A stretch of DNA of 64,000 bases from Geothrix fermentans DSM 14018 (GCF_000428885.1 NZ_AUAU01000011.1:1-64000); one strand, 5' to 3'; shown: positions 33,814 through 43,539, counted from the stretch's first letter. Program-made: numbers and translations. The notes: generated from the sequence alone by a model not told the origin.

Positions 33814-35061
33814 TCAGGCGATGCGGTCCATCCGCCGCAGGCCGGGCACCTTCCAGGCCGTGGCCGCCACCACCAGCAGGGTCATGCAGCCGCCGAAGAC
33901 CACGGAGGGTACCAGGCCCAGCAACCGCGCCGCCAGGCCGCTCTCGAAGGCGCCGATCTCGTTGCTGGAGCCGATGAACACCTGGTTGACCGAGGACACC
34001 CGGCCCAGCATGTGCTCGGGCGTGAGGGTCTGGAGCAGGGTGGCCCTCAGCACCACGCTGACGTTGTCCACGGCCCCGCTGGCGGCCAGCAGCAGCAGAC
34101 TGAGCGCGAAGCTCCGGCTCAGGGCGAAGGCGATCATGGCCGCGCCGAAACCTGCCACGCAGAGCAGCAGTGTGCGCCCCGCCCGCCGCAGGGGCGGGAG
34201 GTGGGCCAGGGTCAGACCCATGAGCACCGAGCCCACGGCCGGGGCCGCGCGCAGGGCGCCGAGGCCCTGGGGGCCCACCCGCAGGACCTCCCGGGCGAAG
34301 ACCGGCAGCACGGCCACGGCCCCGCCGAAGAGGACGGCGAAGAGGTCGAGGCTGATGGCCCCCAGCAGCAGCCGCTGGGAGAACACGAAGCGCAGGCCCT
34401 CGCCCAGGCTCTCGAGCACCGAGCCCGCCCGCGGCGCCGGAGGGCGCGGGGTGTAGCGGATGAGGAAGAGCCCCAGCGCCGCCCCCACCAGGAGCGCCAT
34501 CACAAGGAAGTGGGCCCAGACCGGGCCCCGCCAGGCGTAGACCAGGCCTCCCAGGGCGGGCCCCAGCACCATGCCCGCGTGGAAGACGGACACGCGCCAG
34601 GTGGAGCCGTTCGCGTAGAGGGCCTTGGGCAGCAGGTCCGTGCCCAGCGCCATGTTCGCCGGGCGGTAGACGGCCCGCATGAGGCCCGTGAGGAAGATGA
34701 TGGCGTAGATGGGCCACACGGCCCGGGCCAGCGGCCCCGCCTGGAACCGCCAGCTGAAGGCCCACAGGAGCGCCGAGCAGGCGGCCAGGCCGGCGGTGGC
34801 GGCCATGCAGAGGCGGAGGCGGTTCACGCGGTCCGCCGCGTGCCCTCCGAACAGGGCCGTGGCCAGGAAGGGCAGCGCCTCGGACAGACCCACCAGGCCC
34901 AGGGCCAGGGGGTCTCCCGTGCGGTCGTAGACCTGCCAGCCCACCACCACGCCCTGCATCTGGAGGCCCAGGGTGGCGAGCCCCATGGTGGCCACGAACC
35001 AGCGGTAGTTCCCGTCCCTCAGGGCCGCGTAGGGGTCGTGCGCCGCCGCGGACTCACTCAT
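33814..35061 (-). CDS. MFS transporter, EntS-like
   Basis: This is a 415-residue twelve-helix transporter of the EntS/multidrug MFS family. It has GLQMQGVVVGWQVYDRTGDPLALGLVGL, a GGHAADRVNR loop in the second-third helix region, and PEHMLGRVSSVNQVFIG in the second half. Family members export siderophores or drugs. The ATG at 35061 overlaps the stop of the upstream ABC permease (ATGAGTGA), so the two are coupled; a further upstream ATG at 35082 is possible. Confidence 0.85.
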   Translation of the reverse strand: MSESAAAHDPYAALRDGNYRWFVATMGLATLGLQMQGVVVGWQVYDRTGDPLALGLVGLSEALPFLATALFGGHAADRVNRLRLCMAATAGLAACSALLWAFSWRFQAGPLARAVWPIYAIIFLTGLMRAVYRPANMALGTDLLPKALYANGSTWRVSVFHAGMVLGPALGGLVYAWRGPVWAHFLVMALLVGAALGLFLIRYTPRPPAPRAGSVLESLGEGLRFVFSQRLLLGAISLDLFAVLFGGAVAVLPVFAREVLRVGPQGLGALRAAPAVGSVLMGLTLAHLPPLRRAGRTLLLCVAGFGAAMIAFALSRSFALSLLLLAASGAVDNVSVVLRATLLQTLTPEHMLGRVSSVNQVFIGSSNEIGAFESGLAARLLGLVPSVVFGGCMTLLVVAATAWKVPGLRRMDRIA

Positions 35062-36271
35062 ACCTGAGGGCGTCGATGACATCCAGCTTCGCGGCCTTCA
35101 CCGCCGGCAGGAAGCCCGCCGCCACGCCCACCAGGCCGGAGAAGCCCAGGCCCAGGGCCACGGCCCAGCCCTCGGTCACCGCGGGCACCTGGAACTTCTG
35201 GAGGATGAACACCGCGCTGTAGGCGAAGGCGATGCCGATGAGGCCGCCCAGCACGGACAGCACCATCGCCTCGACGAGGAACTGCCAGAGGATGCTGTGC
35301 TGGGTGGCCCCCAGGGCCCGCCGGATGCCGATCTCGCGGGTGCGCTCGGTGACGCTCACCAGCATGATGTTGGAGATGCCGATGCCGCCCACCACCAGGG
35401 AGATGCTGGCGGCCACGGCGAGCAGGGCCGTGAGGATCCCCGCCTGCTGGGTCTGCATCTGCACGATGTCGTCCTGCTTGCGGATCTGGAAGGGGTTGTC
35501 GTCCTTGGGCGCCACCTTCATGCGCTGGCGCAGGAGCGCGGTCACCTCGGCCTCCGCCAGCTCGGCCTTGCCTTCCTGGGCGCTCACCATGATGCGTTGG
35601 ATCTTGTCGCGGCCCATGATCTTGCGCATGACCGTGGTGTAGGGCGCCACGATGAGGTCGTCCTGGTCGCCGAACATGCCGGCGCCCTTCTTCTCCAGCA
35701 CGCCCACCACCTGGAAGGGCAGCGCGCCCACGCGGATGGTGAGGCCCACGGGGTCCTCCCCGTTGGGGAAGAGGTTGTCCTTCACGGTCTGGCCGATGAC
35801 GCAGACCTTGGCCATGCCGCGCACCTCGGTGTCCGTGAAGAACCGGCCGTTCTCCACCTCCCAGCCGCGGATCTGGAGGAACTCGGGGCCGGTACCCTGT
35901 ACCTGGGTCACGCAGTTGGTGTTCTGGTAGATGATGGGCCGCGTGGTCTGGACCTGGGCCGTGGCGGCCACCACGCTGCTCTGCGAGAGCTCTTGCTGGA
36001 TCAGCGGGGGGTCGGTCTCCAGGAGGATGTCCGCGCTGCCCATGGCCATGGGACCGAAGCGGTTGCCTCCGGCCCCGGGGAAGATGGTCAGCATGTTGGA
36101 GCCCATGTTCTGGATGAGGGCGATGGAGGCCCGCTTGGAGCCCTCGCCGATGCCGATCATGGCGATGACCGCCCCCACGCCCACGATGATGCCGAGCATG
36201 GTGAGGAAGGCCCGCATCTTGTTCCGGGTGATGGCAAACAGGGCGAGTTTGAGGAACTCGAGGAATCTCAT
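35054..36271 (-). CDS. MacB-like ABC transporter permease
   Basis: This is a 405-residue permease with one N-terminal and three C-terminal transmembrane helices around a large periplasmic domain, as in MacB/FtsX-type permeases: KMRAFLTMLGIIVGVGAVIAM, GGIGISNIMLVSVTERTREIGIRRALGA and LPAVKAAKLDVIDALRYE. It lacks an ATPase domain, and no ATPase gene is adjacent. It would export a peptide, macrolide or lipid with the upstream adaptor. The GGGGGTCGC ribosome site is squeezed between the start and the MITE-like element. Confidence 0.93.
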   Translation of the reverse strand: MRFLEFLKLALFAITRNKMRAFLTMLGIIVGVGAVIAMIGIGEGSKRASIALIQNMGSNMLTIFPGAGGNRFGPMAMGSADILLETDPPLIQQELSQSSVVAATAQVQTTRPIIYQNTNCVTQVQGTGPEFLQIRGWEVENGRFFTDTEVRGMAKVCVIGQTVKDNLFPNGEDPVGLTIRVGALPFQVVGVLEKKGAGMFGDQDDLIVAPYTTVMRKIMGRDKIQRIMVSAQEGKAELAEAEVTALLRQRMKVAPKDDNPFQIRKQDDIVQMQTQQAGILTALLAVAASISLVVGGIGISNIMLVSVTERTREIGIRRALGATQHSILWQFLVEAMVLSVLGGLIGIAFAYSAVFILQKFQVPAVTEGWAVALGLGFSGLVGVAAGFLPAVKAAKLDVIDALRYE

Positions 36272-36286
36272 GCGACCCCCCGGTCA

Positions 36287-36555
36287 GGGCCTGTATTCAG
36301 AGTGGGAAGGGGCCGCGACGCCGGCCAGCCGCGCCCATGGCGAGGCAGCGGCCGAAGGGCGATGCGGGACATCGTTCGAGGCCGATAACGAAGCCAGGGG
36401 TGCGGCTGGCCACGTCCCGAAGGGCAAGGGGCGGCGCCCGGCGCGATACTGCGTCGAGCGCCTCGTCAATAGTGCCGCTATGGCCATCGTCGCTCTCCTT
36501 GTCTCGCTTGGGCGACGCCCCTTGCGCGGCCCCATCTCACTTTGAATAGAGGCCC
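36287..36555. mobile_element. MITE-like element with terminal inverted repeats
   Basis: A 269-base segment has imperfect terminal inverted repeats of about 30 bases: GGGCCTGTATTCAGAGTGGG at the left against GGGCCTCTATTCAAAGTGAG read inward from the right. Inside are further pairs: GGCCAGCCGC with GCGGCTGGCC, and GCAAGGGGCGGCGCCC with GGGCGACGCCCCTTGC (one mismatch), so it can fold extensively. No transposase is encoded. The right repeat abuts the adaptor stop codon and the left lies 15 bases from the permease ATG. No clear target duplication is seen. Confidence 0.7.
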
Positions 36556-38030
36556 TAGCGCCGTCCCCCGGCCATCCCGCCGGAAGTGCCGTTGGCCTGC
36601 TTGGCGTTCTCCACGCCGGTGAGGATCATCATCCCCTCCTGCAGGCCCTCCCCCGTGACCTCCGTGAACTGGCCGTCGGTGATGCCGGCCTTCACGACCA
36701 CCGCCTTGGGCTTGCCGTTCTCCAGCACCCAGACCCGGTCCTCGCGCTTGGCCACCACCCCGCCCTTGCTGCCCGCGGTGCTCTGGGTGCCGGACCGCTG
36801 GGGCCCCATCATCATGGGCCCGCCGAGCCGGGGACCTTCGGTCTTCTTCTCTTCCTTGATGAAGGCGGCGGGATTGAAGCGGAGGGCCGCGTTCGGCACC
36901 CGCATCACGTCCCGCTTCTGGTTGGTGATGATGGTGACGTTGGCGGTCATGCCGGAGCGGAGGGCCAGGTCGCCCGTGAACTTGGGGCCGCCCAGGAGGC
37001 TGGCGCCGCCGGGGGTCCGGGCCAGGGCCATGCGGTCCGCCGGCACCGCGGCGGCCTTCATGGCCGGGCGGGCGGCGGGGGCGGCAGCGGCCTGGCGCTC
37101 CTTGAAGCGCTTGATGAACTGCTCCTTGCTGACGCCCTGGGCCTCCATGCGTTCCTTCATGCGCTCCCAGGCCTTCTCGGGATCCTGCGGCCCCTCCTTC
37201 TGCGGCTGCGCGGGGCCGGAGAGGGGCTCGTTGGGCACCACCATCTCCACCACGTAGTTCACCACGTTGCTGGTGGTGATGGGCTCCTGGCGCACCAGGC
37301 TCACGGTGGCCATGAACTGCTTGTCCGGCAGGCTGTCCACGGTGAACATGGCCCGCTGCCCCACCTGCACCTCGTCGATGTCCGACTCACCGATGGACAC
37401 CTGGACCTTCATCTTCGAGAGGTCCTGGGCGATCTGGAACAGGTTGGGCGTGCTGAAGCTGGCCGCCACGGTCTGGCCCACGTCCGCCAGCCGGGAGATC
37501 ACCACGCCATCCACCGGGGCGGTGATGTCGCAGTAGCCGCGGTTGGCCTTGGCCCGGTCCAGGCTGGCCTTGGCGGATTCGAGGTTCCCCTTGGCGTTCT
37601 TGAGGGCCGTCACCTTGGTGTCCAGATCCTGGTCGGCCAGGAGCTTGTTCTCAGCCAGGCGCTTGCTCCGCTCATGGTCGGCCTTGGCGAAGTCGTAGGC
37701 GGCCTGGGCCCGGAGGAGGCTGGCCTGGGCATCCTGGAGCTGGGTGTCCCAGACCGTGGGATCGATCTGGGCGATGAGCTGCCCCTTCTTCACGATGCTG
37801 TTGTAGTCCACGTACAGGGCCGAGATCACGCCGGACACCTGGGTGCCCACCGCCACCTGCACCACGGGGCTCACGGCGCCGGTGGCGTTGATCCGCTGGG
37901 TGATGGCGCCCTTGTCCACCTTGGCCTGGCGCCACTTCACCTCATCCTTGGTCCGCGTGAGGGCGTAGGTCGCCACCCCCCCCACCACCGCGACACCGAT
38001 GCCGAGGACGATCCAGGTGTTCCGCTTCAT
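36555..38030 (-). CDS. HlyD/MacA-type efflux adaptor (membrane fusion protein)
   Basis: This is a 491-residue protein with an N-terminal membrane anchor (residues about 7-25), a lipoyl-like half motif (VAVGTQVSGVISALYVDYNSIVKKGQ), an alpha-helical hairpin (KADHERSKRLAENKLLADQDLD) and a beta-barrel domain. An Ala/Pro/Met-rich insertion of about 100 residues (near residues 265-345) interrupts the barrel. It would link the permease to an outer-membrane channel. The ABC ATPase expected between the adaptor and permease is missing; a MITE-like element lies there instead. Confidence 0.9.
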   Translation of the reverse strand: MKRNTWIVLGIGVAVVGGVATYALTRTKDEVKWRQAKVDKGAITQRINATGAVSPVVQVAVGTQVSGVISALYVDYNSIVKKGQLIAQIDPTVWDTQLQDAQASLLRAQAAYDFAKADHERSKRLAENKLLADQDLDTKVTALKNAKGNLESAKASLDRAKANRGYCDITAPVDGVVISRLADVGQTVAASFSTPNLFQIAQDLSKMKVQVSIGESDIDEVQVGQRAMFTVDSLPDKQFMATVSLVRQEPITTSNVVNYVVEMVVPNEPLSGPAQPQKEGPQDPEKAWERMKERMEAQGVSKEQFIKRFKERQAAAAPAARPAMKAAAVPADRMALARTPGGASLLGGPKFTGDLALRSGMTANVTIITNQKRDVMRVPNAALRFNPAAFIKEEKKTEGPRLGGPMMMGPQRSGTQSTAGSKGGVVAKREDRVWVLENGKPKAVVVKAGITDGQFTEVTGEGLQEGMMILTGVENAKQANGTSGGMAGGRR

Positions 38031-38148
38031 GACGCCGCGCTCCGCTTCTCAAGGGACCGGGCAGGGCCCGGCCTAGTACCTTCGCATAACGATGTATTGA
38101 CCACCAGGGAAGGTTCCCGGTTGAGGCGGAATTTCGTGGAATCGGAGC

Positions 38149-39648
38149 CTATCGGATGAGCCCCAGGCCCTCGACGATGGCCCGTTTCGCGAACCCGTCG
38201 GCCAGGGCGTACTGGATGAGGCCCCCCGCCAGGACGATGGCCGCAGACACCAGCACGGCCGCACCCGCCAGGGGGGCGTGGACCGCGGGGCGGTCGGAGG
38301 CCAGCCGCTCGGCCTCGGCGCTGGGCGCCTGGAGGAAGAGGGCCACCAGGAAGCGCAGGTAGTAGTAGGCGGACACCAGGCTCGCCAGGACGCCCAGAAT
38401 CGCCAGGCCCACGTGGCCTGCGCCCACGAGTTCGCGGAAGATCATGTACTTGCCGTAGAAGCCGCCCAGGGGCGGGATGCCCGCCAGGCTCAGCATGAAC
38501 ACCGCCGCGGAGAAGCCCATGGCCGGGCGCTTCCAGCCCAGGCCCCGCAGGTCGTCGAAGGTGGTCTTCTCGCCCACCAGGCCGAAGGCGGTCAGCAGGC
38601 CGAAGGCGCCCATGTTCATGGCCAGGTAGATGACCAGGTAGAACAGCACGCCCGTGTAGGCGGCCGGGGTGCCGGCCACGAAGCCCAGCATGAGGTAGCC
38701 CGCGTGGCTGATGCTGGAGTAGGCCAGCATGCGCTTCACGTTGGACTGGACCAGGGCCGTGAGGTTCCCGAGGACCAGGGTGGCGACGGCCAGCGCCGCC
38801 AGGACCGTCTGCACCTTCGCGGTCACGGGGCCCATGGGGGCGAAGCTGCCGGGGAACACCCTCAGCAGGGCGATGAAGGCCACGCCCTTGGTGGCCACGG
38901 ACATGAAGCCCGCGATGGGATGGGGCGAGGCCTCGTAGGCGTCCGGCGTCCACTGGTGGAAGGGCACGGCGGAGACCTTGAAGAGGAAGCCCAGGAGCAT
39001 GAGGGCCGCGCCCGCCATCACCAGGGGATCCAGGAGGGCGCCCTGGGCCTTGAGGGCCCCGGCGGCCGCGGCCAGGTCGAAGGTCCCGCTCAGGCCGTAG
39101 ATGAGCACGCCGCCCATGAGGAAGCAGCTGGAGGCCACGGCGCCGGTCATGAAGTACTTCATGCCACCCTCGGCGCTCTCGGAGCGGGCGCGCACGGTGC
39201 CGACCAGGGCGTAGAGGGGGATGCTGAACAGCTCCAGGCCCAGGAAGAGGGCCACGAAGTGCGTGGTGGAGGCGAAGAGCATCATGCCCGTCACCGAGAA
39301 GAGGAGCAGGGAGAGCGTCTCGCCCTTCACCCACCCTTCCTGGTGGAAGTGGTCCCAGCTCTGGAGGATGGTGAGGGCCGCGGCCACCGCCACGAAGATG
39401 CCCGTGAACTGGGCCAGGCGGTCCATGTGCAGCTGGAAGAAGGCTGGCTGGCTGCCGGTCTTCCAGAGGCTCGTCAGGAACCAGAAGCTGCCGGCCACCG
39501 CCAGGAGGGCCGTGCCGTACATGGCGCCGCGGATCCACTTGGTGGTGCCCTGGTCCTTGTCGAGGGACATCAGGACGACCAGGCAGGCGCCGAAGGCCGG
39601 GAGGAGCAGCGGCAGCAGGGCCGCCCACTGGCTGGGGGTGAGGCTCAT
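38149..39648 (-). CDS. nuoN: NADH-quinone oxidoreductase subunit N
   Basis: This is a 499-residue antiporter-like membrane subunit of complex I with about fourteen helices. The proton-channel region ALFLGLELFSIPLYALVG and NVKRMLAYSSISHAGYLMLG, with conserved Lys and Glu, is present. It is the last gene of a nuoHIJKLMN run; its start overlaps the nuoM stop (ATGA). Confidence 0.97.
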   Translation of the reverse strand: MSLTPSQWAALLPLLLPAFGACLVVLMSLDKDQGTTKWIRGAMYGTALLAVAGSFWFLTSLWKTGSQPAFFQLHMDRLAQFTGIFVAVAAALTILQSWDHFHQEGWVKGETLSLLLFSVTGMMLFASTTHFVALFLGLELFSIPLYALVGTVRARSESAEGGMKYFMTGAVASSCFLMGGVLIYGLSGTFDLAAAAGALKAQGALLDPLVMAGAALMLLGFLFKVSAVPFHQWTPDAYEASPHPIAGFMSVATKGVAFIALLRVFPGSFAPMGPVTAKVQTVLAALAVATLVLGNLTALVQSNVKRMLAYSSISHAGYLMLGFVAGTPAAYTGVLFYLVIYLAMNMGAFGLLTAFGLVGEKTTFDDLRGLGWKRPAMGFSAAVFMLSLAGIPPLGGFYGKYMIFRELVGAGHVGLAILGVLASLVSAYYYLRFLVALFLQAPSAEAERLASDRPAVHAPLAGAAVLVSAAIVLAGGLIQYALADGFAKRAIVEGLGLIR

Positions 39649-41279
39649 CGGTGCACCTCGTGGGCAGCGGGGGCTTCGGAAACCGGGGCTTCGGAGGCGT
39701 GCGCCCCGGCGGATTCCCCGGGCGCGGCGGCCTCGCGGACGGCGGGGGCCAGGATGAAGGGCCGGGGGGCCGGGGCCTTGATCTCCTGGAGGAGGGCGGC
39801 CACGGGGGCCTCGCTGGCGCCCACGAAGGTCCGGGGGTGGACGCCCATCCAGACGATGAGCACCACGATGGGCAGCATCACCGCGATCTCGCGGGCGTTC
39901 AGGTCGCTGTGCAGGTGGTGGGTGCCGCTGTCCTCATCCTTGTTCTCGGGGCCCCAGAAGACCCGCATGAACATCCACAGCATGTAGACCGCGCCCAGCA
40001 GGACGCCGGAGGTGGCGAGGACTGCGTAGAGGCGGCCCCAGGTGAAGCCGGAGAGGAAGGTGCCGTTGAGGATCCAGAACTCGCCCACGAACCCGTTGGT
40101 GAGGGGCAGGCCGATGGAGCTCAGGGTCACGATCATGAAGAACGTGGTGAAGATGGGCATCTTCACGGCCACGCCGCCGAAATCCGAGATCATGCGTGTG
40201 TGGGCCCGGTCGTAGAGCATGCCCACCAGGAGGAAGAGCGCGCCGGTGCTTACGCCGTGGTTCAGCATCTGGAGCATGGCGCCCTGGGTGCCGATGACGG
40301 TCATGGAGGCCAGTCCCAGCATCACGAAGCCCATGTGGCTCACGGAGGAGTAGGCCACCAGCTTCTTGATGTCGCGCTGCACCATGGCCACCAACGCCCC
40401 GTAGACGATGGCGATGACGCTCAGCAGGGCGATGGGCTTGGCGTAGTGCATCGCCGCCTGGGGGAACATGGGGATGGCGAAGCGGATGAAGCCGTATCCG
40501 CCCAGCTTCAGCAGCACGCCGGCGAGGATGACGGAACCGGCCGTGGGCGCCTGCACGTGGGCATCCGGCAGCCAGGTGTGCAGGGGGAACAGGGGCACCT
40601 TGATGGCGAAGGCCACGGCGAAGGCGATGAAGAGCCAGCCCTGGACGCCGAAGGGCAGCGCCGAGGCCGCCTGGGCCATGAGGGCCGGGTTGAAGCCGCC
40701 GGCCTTGTTGGCCAGGTAGAGCAGCGCCACCAGCCAGAGGAGGGAGCCGCTCAGGGTGTAGAGGAAGAACTTGTTGGCGGCGTAGCGGCGCTCGTCTCCA
40801 CCCCAGACCCCGATCATGAAGTACATCGGGATCAGCATGGCCTCCCAGAACAGGTAGAACACGAACAGGTCCTGGGCCACCAGGGCGCCCAGCATGCCCG
40901 TCTCCAGCAGGAGGAACAGGGCCGCGAAGGTGCCCATGCGGTCCTTGAGGCTGTTCCAGGTGCCCAGCATGGTGAGAGGCACCAGAAAGGTGGTGAGGAG
41001 CACCAGCCAGAGGTTGAGGCCGTCCACGGCCAGGGCGTAGTCCACAGGCAGGCCCACGAGGGTGAACCAGGGCGTGCGCTCTGCGAGGACGGTCCCGCCC
41101 GCCGCCGGGTTGTGGCCCAGGAGCCAAGCGAGGCTCAGGACGAAGATGGCCAGGGCGCCCAGGAAGCCCAGCAGGCGCGCCAGCTTGCCCAGCGCGTGCG
41201 GCAGGGCCATGAGCAGGAAGCCCAGGACGGTCGGCGCGAAGACCAGGAAGGTGAGGGGATGGAGGTTCAGCCAGGTCAT
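39645..41279 (-). CDS. nuoM: NADH-quinone oxidoreductase subunit M
   Basis: This is a 544-residue antiporter-like subunit of complex I. Motifs DLFVFYLFWEAMLIPMYFMIG, LPDAHVQAPTAGSVILAG and DIKKLVAYSSVSHMGFVMLG are typical, the latter carrying the lysine for proton pumping. The C-terminal tail of about 60 residues is Ala/Pro/Glu-rich and less conserved. It starts nine bases after nuoL, and an ATGA overlap couples it to nuoN. Confidence 0.97.
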   Translation of the reverse strand: MTWLNLHPLTFLVFAPTVLGFLLMALPHALGKLARLLGFLGALAIFVLSLAWLLGHNPAAGGTVLAERTPWFTLVGLPVDYALAVDGLNLWLVLLTTFLVPLTMLGTWNSLKDRMGTFAALFLLLETGMLGALVAQDLFVFYLFWEAMLIPMYFMIGVWGGDERRYAANKFFLYTLSGSLLWLVALLYLANKAGGFNPALMAQAASALPFGVQGWLFIAFAVAFAIKVPLFPLHTWLPDAHVQAPTAGSVILAGVLLKLGGYGFIRFAIPMFPQAAMHYAKPIALLSVIAIVYGALVAMVQRDIKKLVAYSSVSHMGFVMLGLASMTVIGTQGAMLQMLNHGVSTGALFLLVGMLYDRAHTRMISDFGGVAVKMPIFTTFFMIVTLSSIGLPLTNGFVGEFWILNGTFLSGFTWGRLYAVLATSGVLLGAVYMLWMFMRVFWGPENKDEDSGTHHLHSDLNAREIAVMLPIVVLIVWMGVHPRTFVGASEAPVAALLQEIKAPAPRPFILAPAVREAAAPGESAGAHASEAPVSEAPAAHEVHR

Positions 41280-41287
41280 CGCCCCAC

Positions 41288-43192
41288 CTACTTCAGGAAG
41301 ACATAGAGGAGGATCGCGGCCCCCAGCGCCATGCTGAGCGCGTAGTTCCGCACCCGGCCGGTCTGGAAGAGCGCCGTGAAGTCCCCGAAGACCCGGGCCA
41401 GCGCACCCGGCAGGTTCACGCCCACGCCGTCGATGATGATGACGTCGAAGAGCTTCCACAGGAGGTTCCCGAACCAGCGGATGGGCCGGAGGAGGTAGAG
41501 CTCCACACCCTCGTCCACATAGTACTTGTTCAGCAGCACCCGGTGGACCGTGGGGAACTTCTCCGCGAAGGCCAGCTCCCAGGCGGGACCGGCCTTGTAC
41601 TTGGACCAGCCCAGGAAGCCGAAGACCAGGCCCAGGGTGGTGGAGATCGCCGCCAGCAGCACGGCCGGGCCCTCGTGGTGGCCGTGGGCTGCGTGGGTCT
41701 GGCCGTAGGTCAGGGCCGGCTTCAGCCACTCGCCGATGGCGAAGTGGCCGCCGAAGGCCTCGGGCACGCCCCAGAAGCCCCAGAGCAGCGAGCCCACCGC
41801 CAGCACCATGAGGGGGACCGTCATGGAGAGCGGGCTCTCGTGGGCGTGCTCGTAGGCGTGGTGGTCCCGGGGTTCGCCCCAGAAGGCCAGGGCCATGAGG
41901 CGCCACATGTAGAAGCTGGTGCAGCAGGCGGCGACGACACCCACCACCCACAGGGCCGGGGACTTGAGGTAGGCCAGGTAGAGGATCTCGTCCTTGCTGA
42001 AGAAGCCCGAGGTGCCGGGGAAGCCCATGATGGCGACGGTGCCGGCCACCATGGTGATGAAGGTGATCTTCGTCTTGTTCTTCAGCCCGCCCATCTTGAA
42101 CAGGTCCTGCTCGTGGTGCATGGCGGTGATTGCGCTGCCGGCGCCGAGGAAGAGGAGGGCCTTGAACCAGGCGTGGGTGAAGACGTGGAAGAAGCCCGCG
42201 GCGAAGCCCGCCGCGCCCAGGCCCAGGAACATGTAGCCCAGCTGGGAGATGGTGGAGTAGGCCAGCACCTTCTTGATGTCGCGCTGGAAGAGGCCGATGG
42301 TGGCGGCGAAGAGAGCCGTGGCCGCGCCCACCCAGGCCACTACAGTCATGGTGGTGGGGGTCAGGGTGTAGACCGGGGCCAGGCGGCAGATCATGTAGAT
42401 GCCGCTGGTCACCATGGTGGCGGCGTGGATGAGGGCGCTGACGGGGGTCGGGCCCGCCATGGCATCCGGCAGCCAGAGGTAGAGGGGCAGCTGGGCGCTC
42501 TTGCCCGTGGCGCCCACGAAGAGCATCAGAGTGGCGAAGGTGAGGATGCCGAAGCCGGCCTCGGGAGCCAGGTGGCCCGCCTGGGTGAGGATGTCGGCGA
42601 TGGTCAGGGTACCGAAGGACGCGAAGAGCACCAGCATGCCGATGGACACGCCCAGGTCGCCCACGCGGTTGAAGAGGAAGGCCTTGAGGCCCGCCTGGGG
42701 GGCGAAGTCCGTCTCGAAGTAGTAGCCGATGAGCAGGTAGGAGCAGAGGCCCACGCCCTCCCAGCCCACGAACATCAGGGGCAGGCTCGATCCGAGGATC
42801 AGGGTCAGCATGAAGAACACGAAGAGGTTCAGGTAGCTGAAGAACCGCGCGTAGCCCTTCTCCGCGTGCATGTAGCCCACAGAGTAGAGGTGGATGAGGA
42901 AGCCGATGCCCGTGACGACCAGCATCATGGTGCCGCTAAGGGGATCGATCACCAGGCCGAAGGGCACGCTCATGGAGCCCGTGACCATCCACTCGGCGTA
43001 GTTCAGGACCAGCCGGTGGTCCGGCATGCCCTTCATGGCGAGGAAGGCGGACACGGCCAGCACGAGAGAGAGCGCCACTGTGCCCAGGCCCACGAGGGTC
43101 ACGGCGCCCTTGCCGGCGCGCTTGCCCAGCAGGCCGTTGAAGGCCGCGCCCAGCAGGGGGAGGATCGGAATGAGCCAGTAGTACTTGTTCAT
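41288..43192 (-). CDS. nuoL: NADH-quinone oxidoreductase subunit L
   Basis: This is a 634-residue subunit of complex I with about sixteen membrane helices and the long lateral helix toward the C-terminus. Motifs LMFVGWEGVGLCSYLLIGYY, LPDAMAGPTPVSALIHAATMV and DIKKVLAYSTISQLGYMFLG are present. It pumps protons as quinone is reduced. It is preceded by nuoK, seven bases upstream. Confidence 0.98.
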   Translation of the reverse strand: MNKYYWLIPILPLLGAAFNGLLGKRAGKGAVTLVGLGTVALSLVLAVSAFLAMKGMPDHRLVLNYAEWMVTGSMSVPFGLVIDPLSGTMMLVVTGIGFLIHLYSVGYMHAEKGYARFFSYLNLFVFFMLTLILGSSLPLMFVGWEGVGLCSYLLIGYYFETDFAPQAGLKAFLFNRVGDLGVSIGMLVLFASFGTLTIADILTQAGHLAPEAGFGILTFATLMLFVGATGKSAQLPLYLWLPDAMAGPTPVSALIHAATMVTSGIYMICRLAPVYTLTPTTMTVVAWVGAATALFAATIGLFQRDIKKVLAYSTISQLGYMFLGLGAAGFAAGFFHVFTHAWFKALLFLGAGSAITAMHHEQDLFKMGGLKNKTKITFITMVAGTVAIMGFPGTSGFFSKDEILYLAYLKSPALWVVGVVAACCTSFYMWRLMALAFWGEPRDHHAYEHAHESPLSMTVPLMVLAVGSLLWGFWGVPEAFGGHFAIGEWLKPALTYGQTHAAHGHHEGPAVLLAAISTTLGLVFGFLGWSKYKAGPAWELAFAEKFPTVHRVLLNKYYVDEGVELYLLRPIRWFGNLLWKLFDVIIIDGVGVNLPGALARVFGDFTALFQTGRVRNYALSMALGAAILLYVFLK

Positions 43193-43199
43193 CGCATCC

Positions 43200-43529
43200 T
43201 CACTGCTTCAGGCTGGCGGCCCGGTCCGAGTCCGTGGTGTCCCGGTGGCGGTAGAGGCCGATGATCAGCGCCAGGCCGACGGCCGCCTCGCAGGCGGCCA
43301 CGGCGATGATGAAGAGGTAGAACACCATGGCCTGGGCATCCCCCCCGCGGAACCGGGCGAAGGCCAGCAGGGCCACGTTGGCGGCGTTGAGCATCAGCTC
43401 CACGCCCATGAACTGCATGAGGAGCGTGCGGCGCAGGAGCACCGTGGCCAGCCCCAGGAAGAAGAGCAGCAGGGCCACCACCAGGTATCCCTGGAGCCCG
43501 CCGTGGAGGATCGCATCCATGCCGGTCAT
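43200..43529 (-). CDS. nuoK: NADH-quinone oxidoreductase subunit K
   Basis: This is a 109-residue three-helix subunit of complex I. The conserved Glu in GVELMLNAANVALLAF (about residue 41) and a second in the AACEAAVGLAL segment form part of the proton path. GAGGAGCCAGCG upstream gives a good ribosome site. Confidence 0.96.
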   Translation of the reverse strand: MTGMDAILHGGLQGYLVVALLLFFLGLATVLLRRTLLMQFMGVELMLNAANVALLAFARFRGGDAQAMVFYLFIIAVAACEAAVGLALIIGLYRHRDTTDSDRAASLKQ

Positions 43530-43539
43530 CGCTGGCTCC

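Noticed and set aside
36284-36535. An 83-codon minus-strand frame within the MITE-like element
   Set aside because: It covers almost exactly the inverted-repeat segment and has arginine/alanine-rich low-complexity sequence; more likely a fortuitous frame in a repeat.
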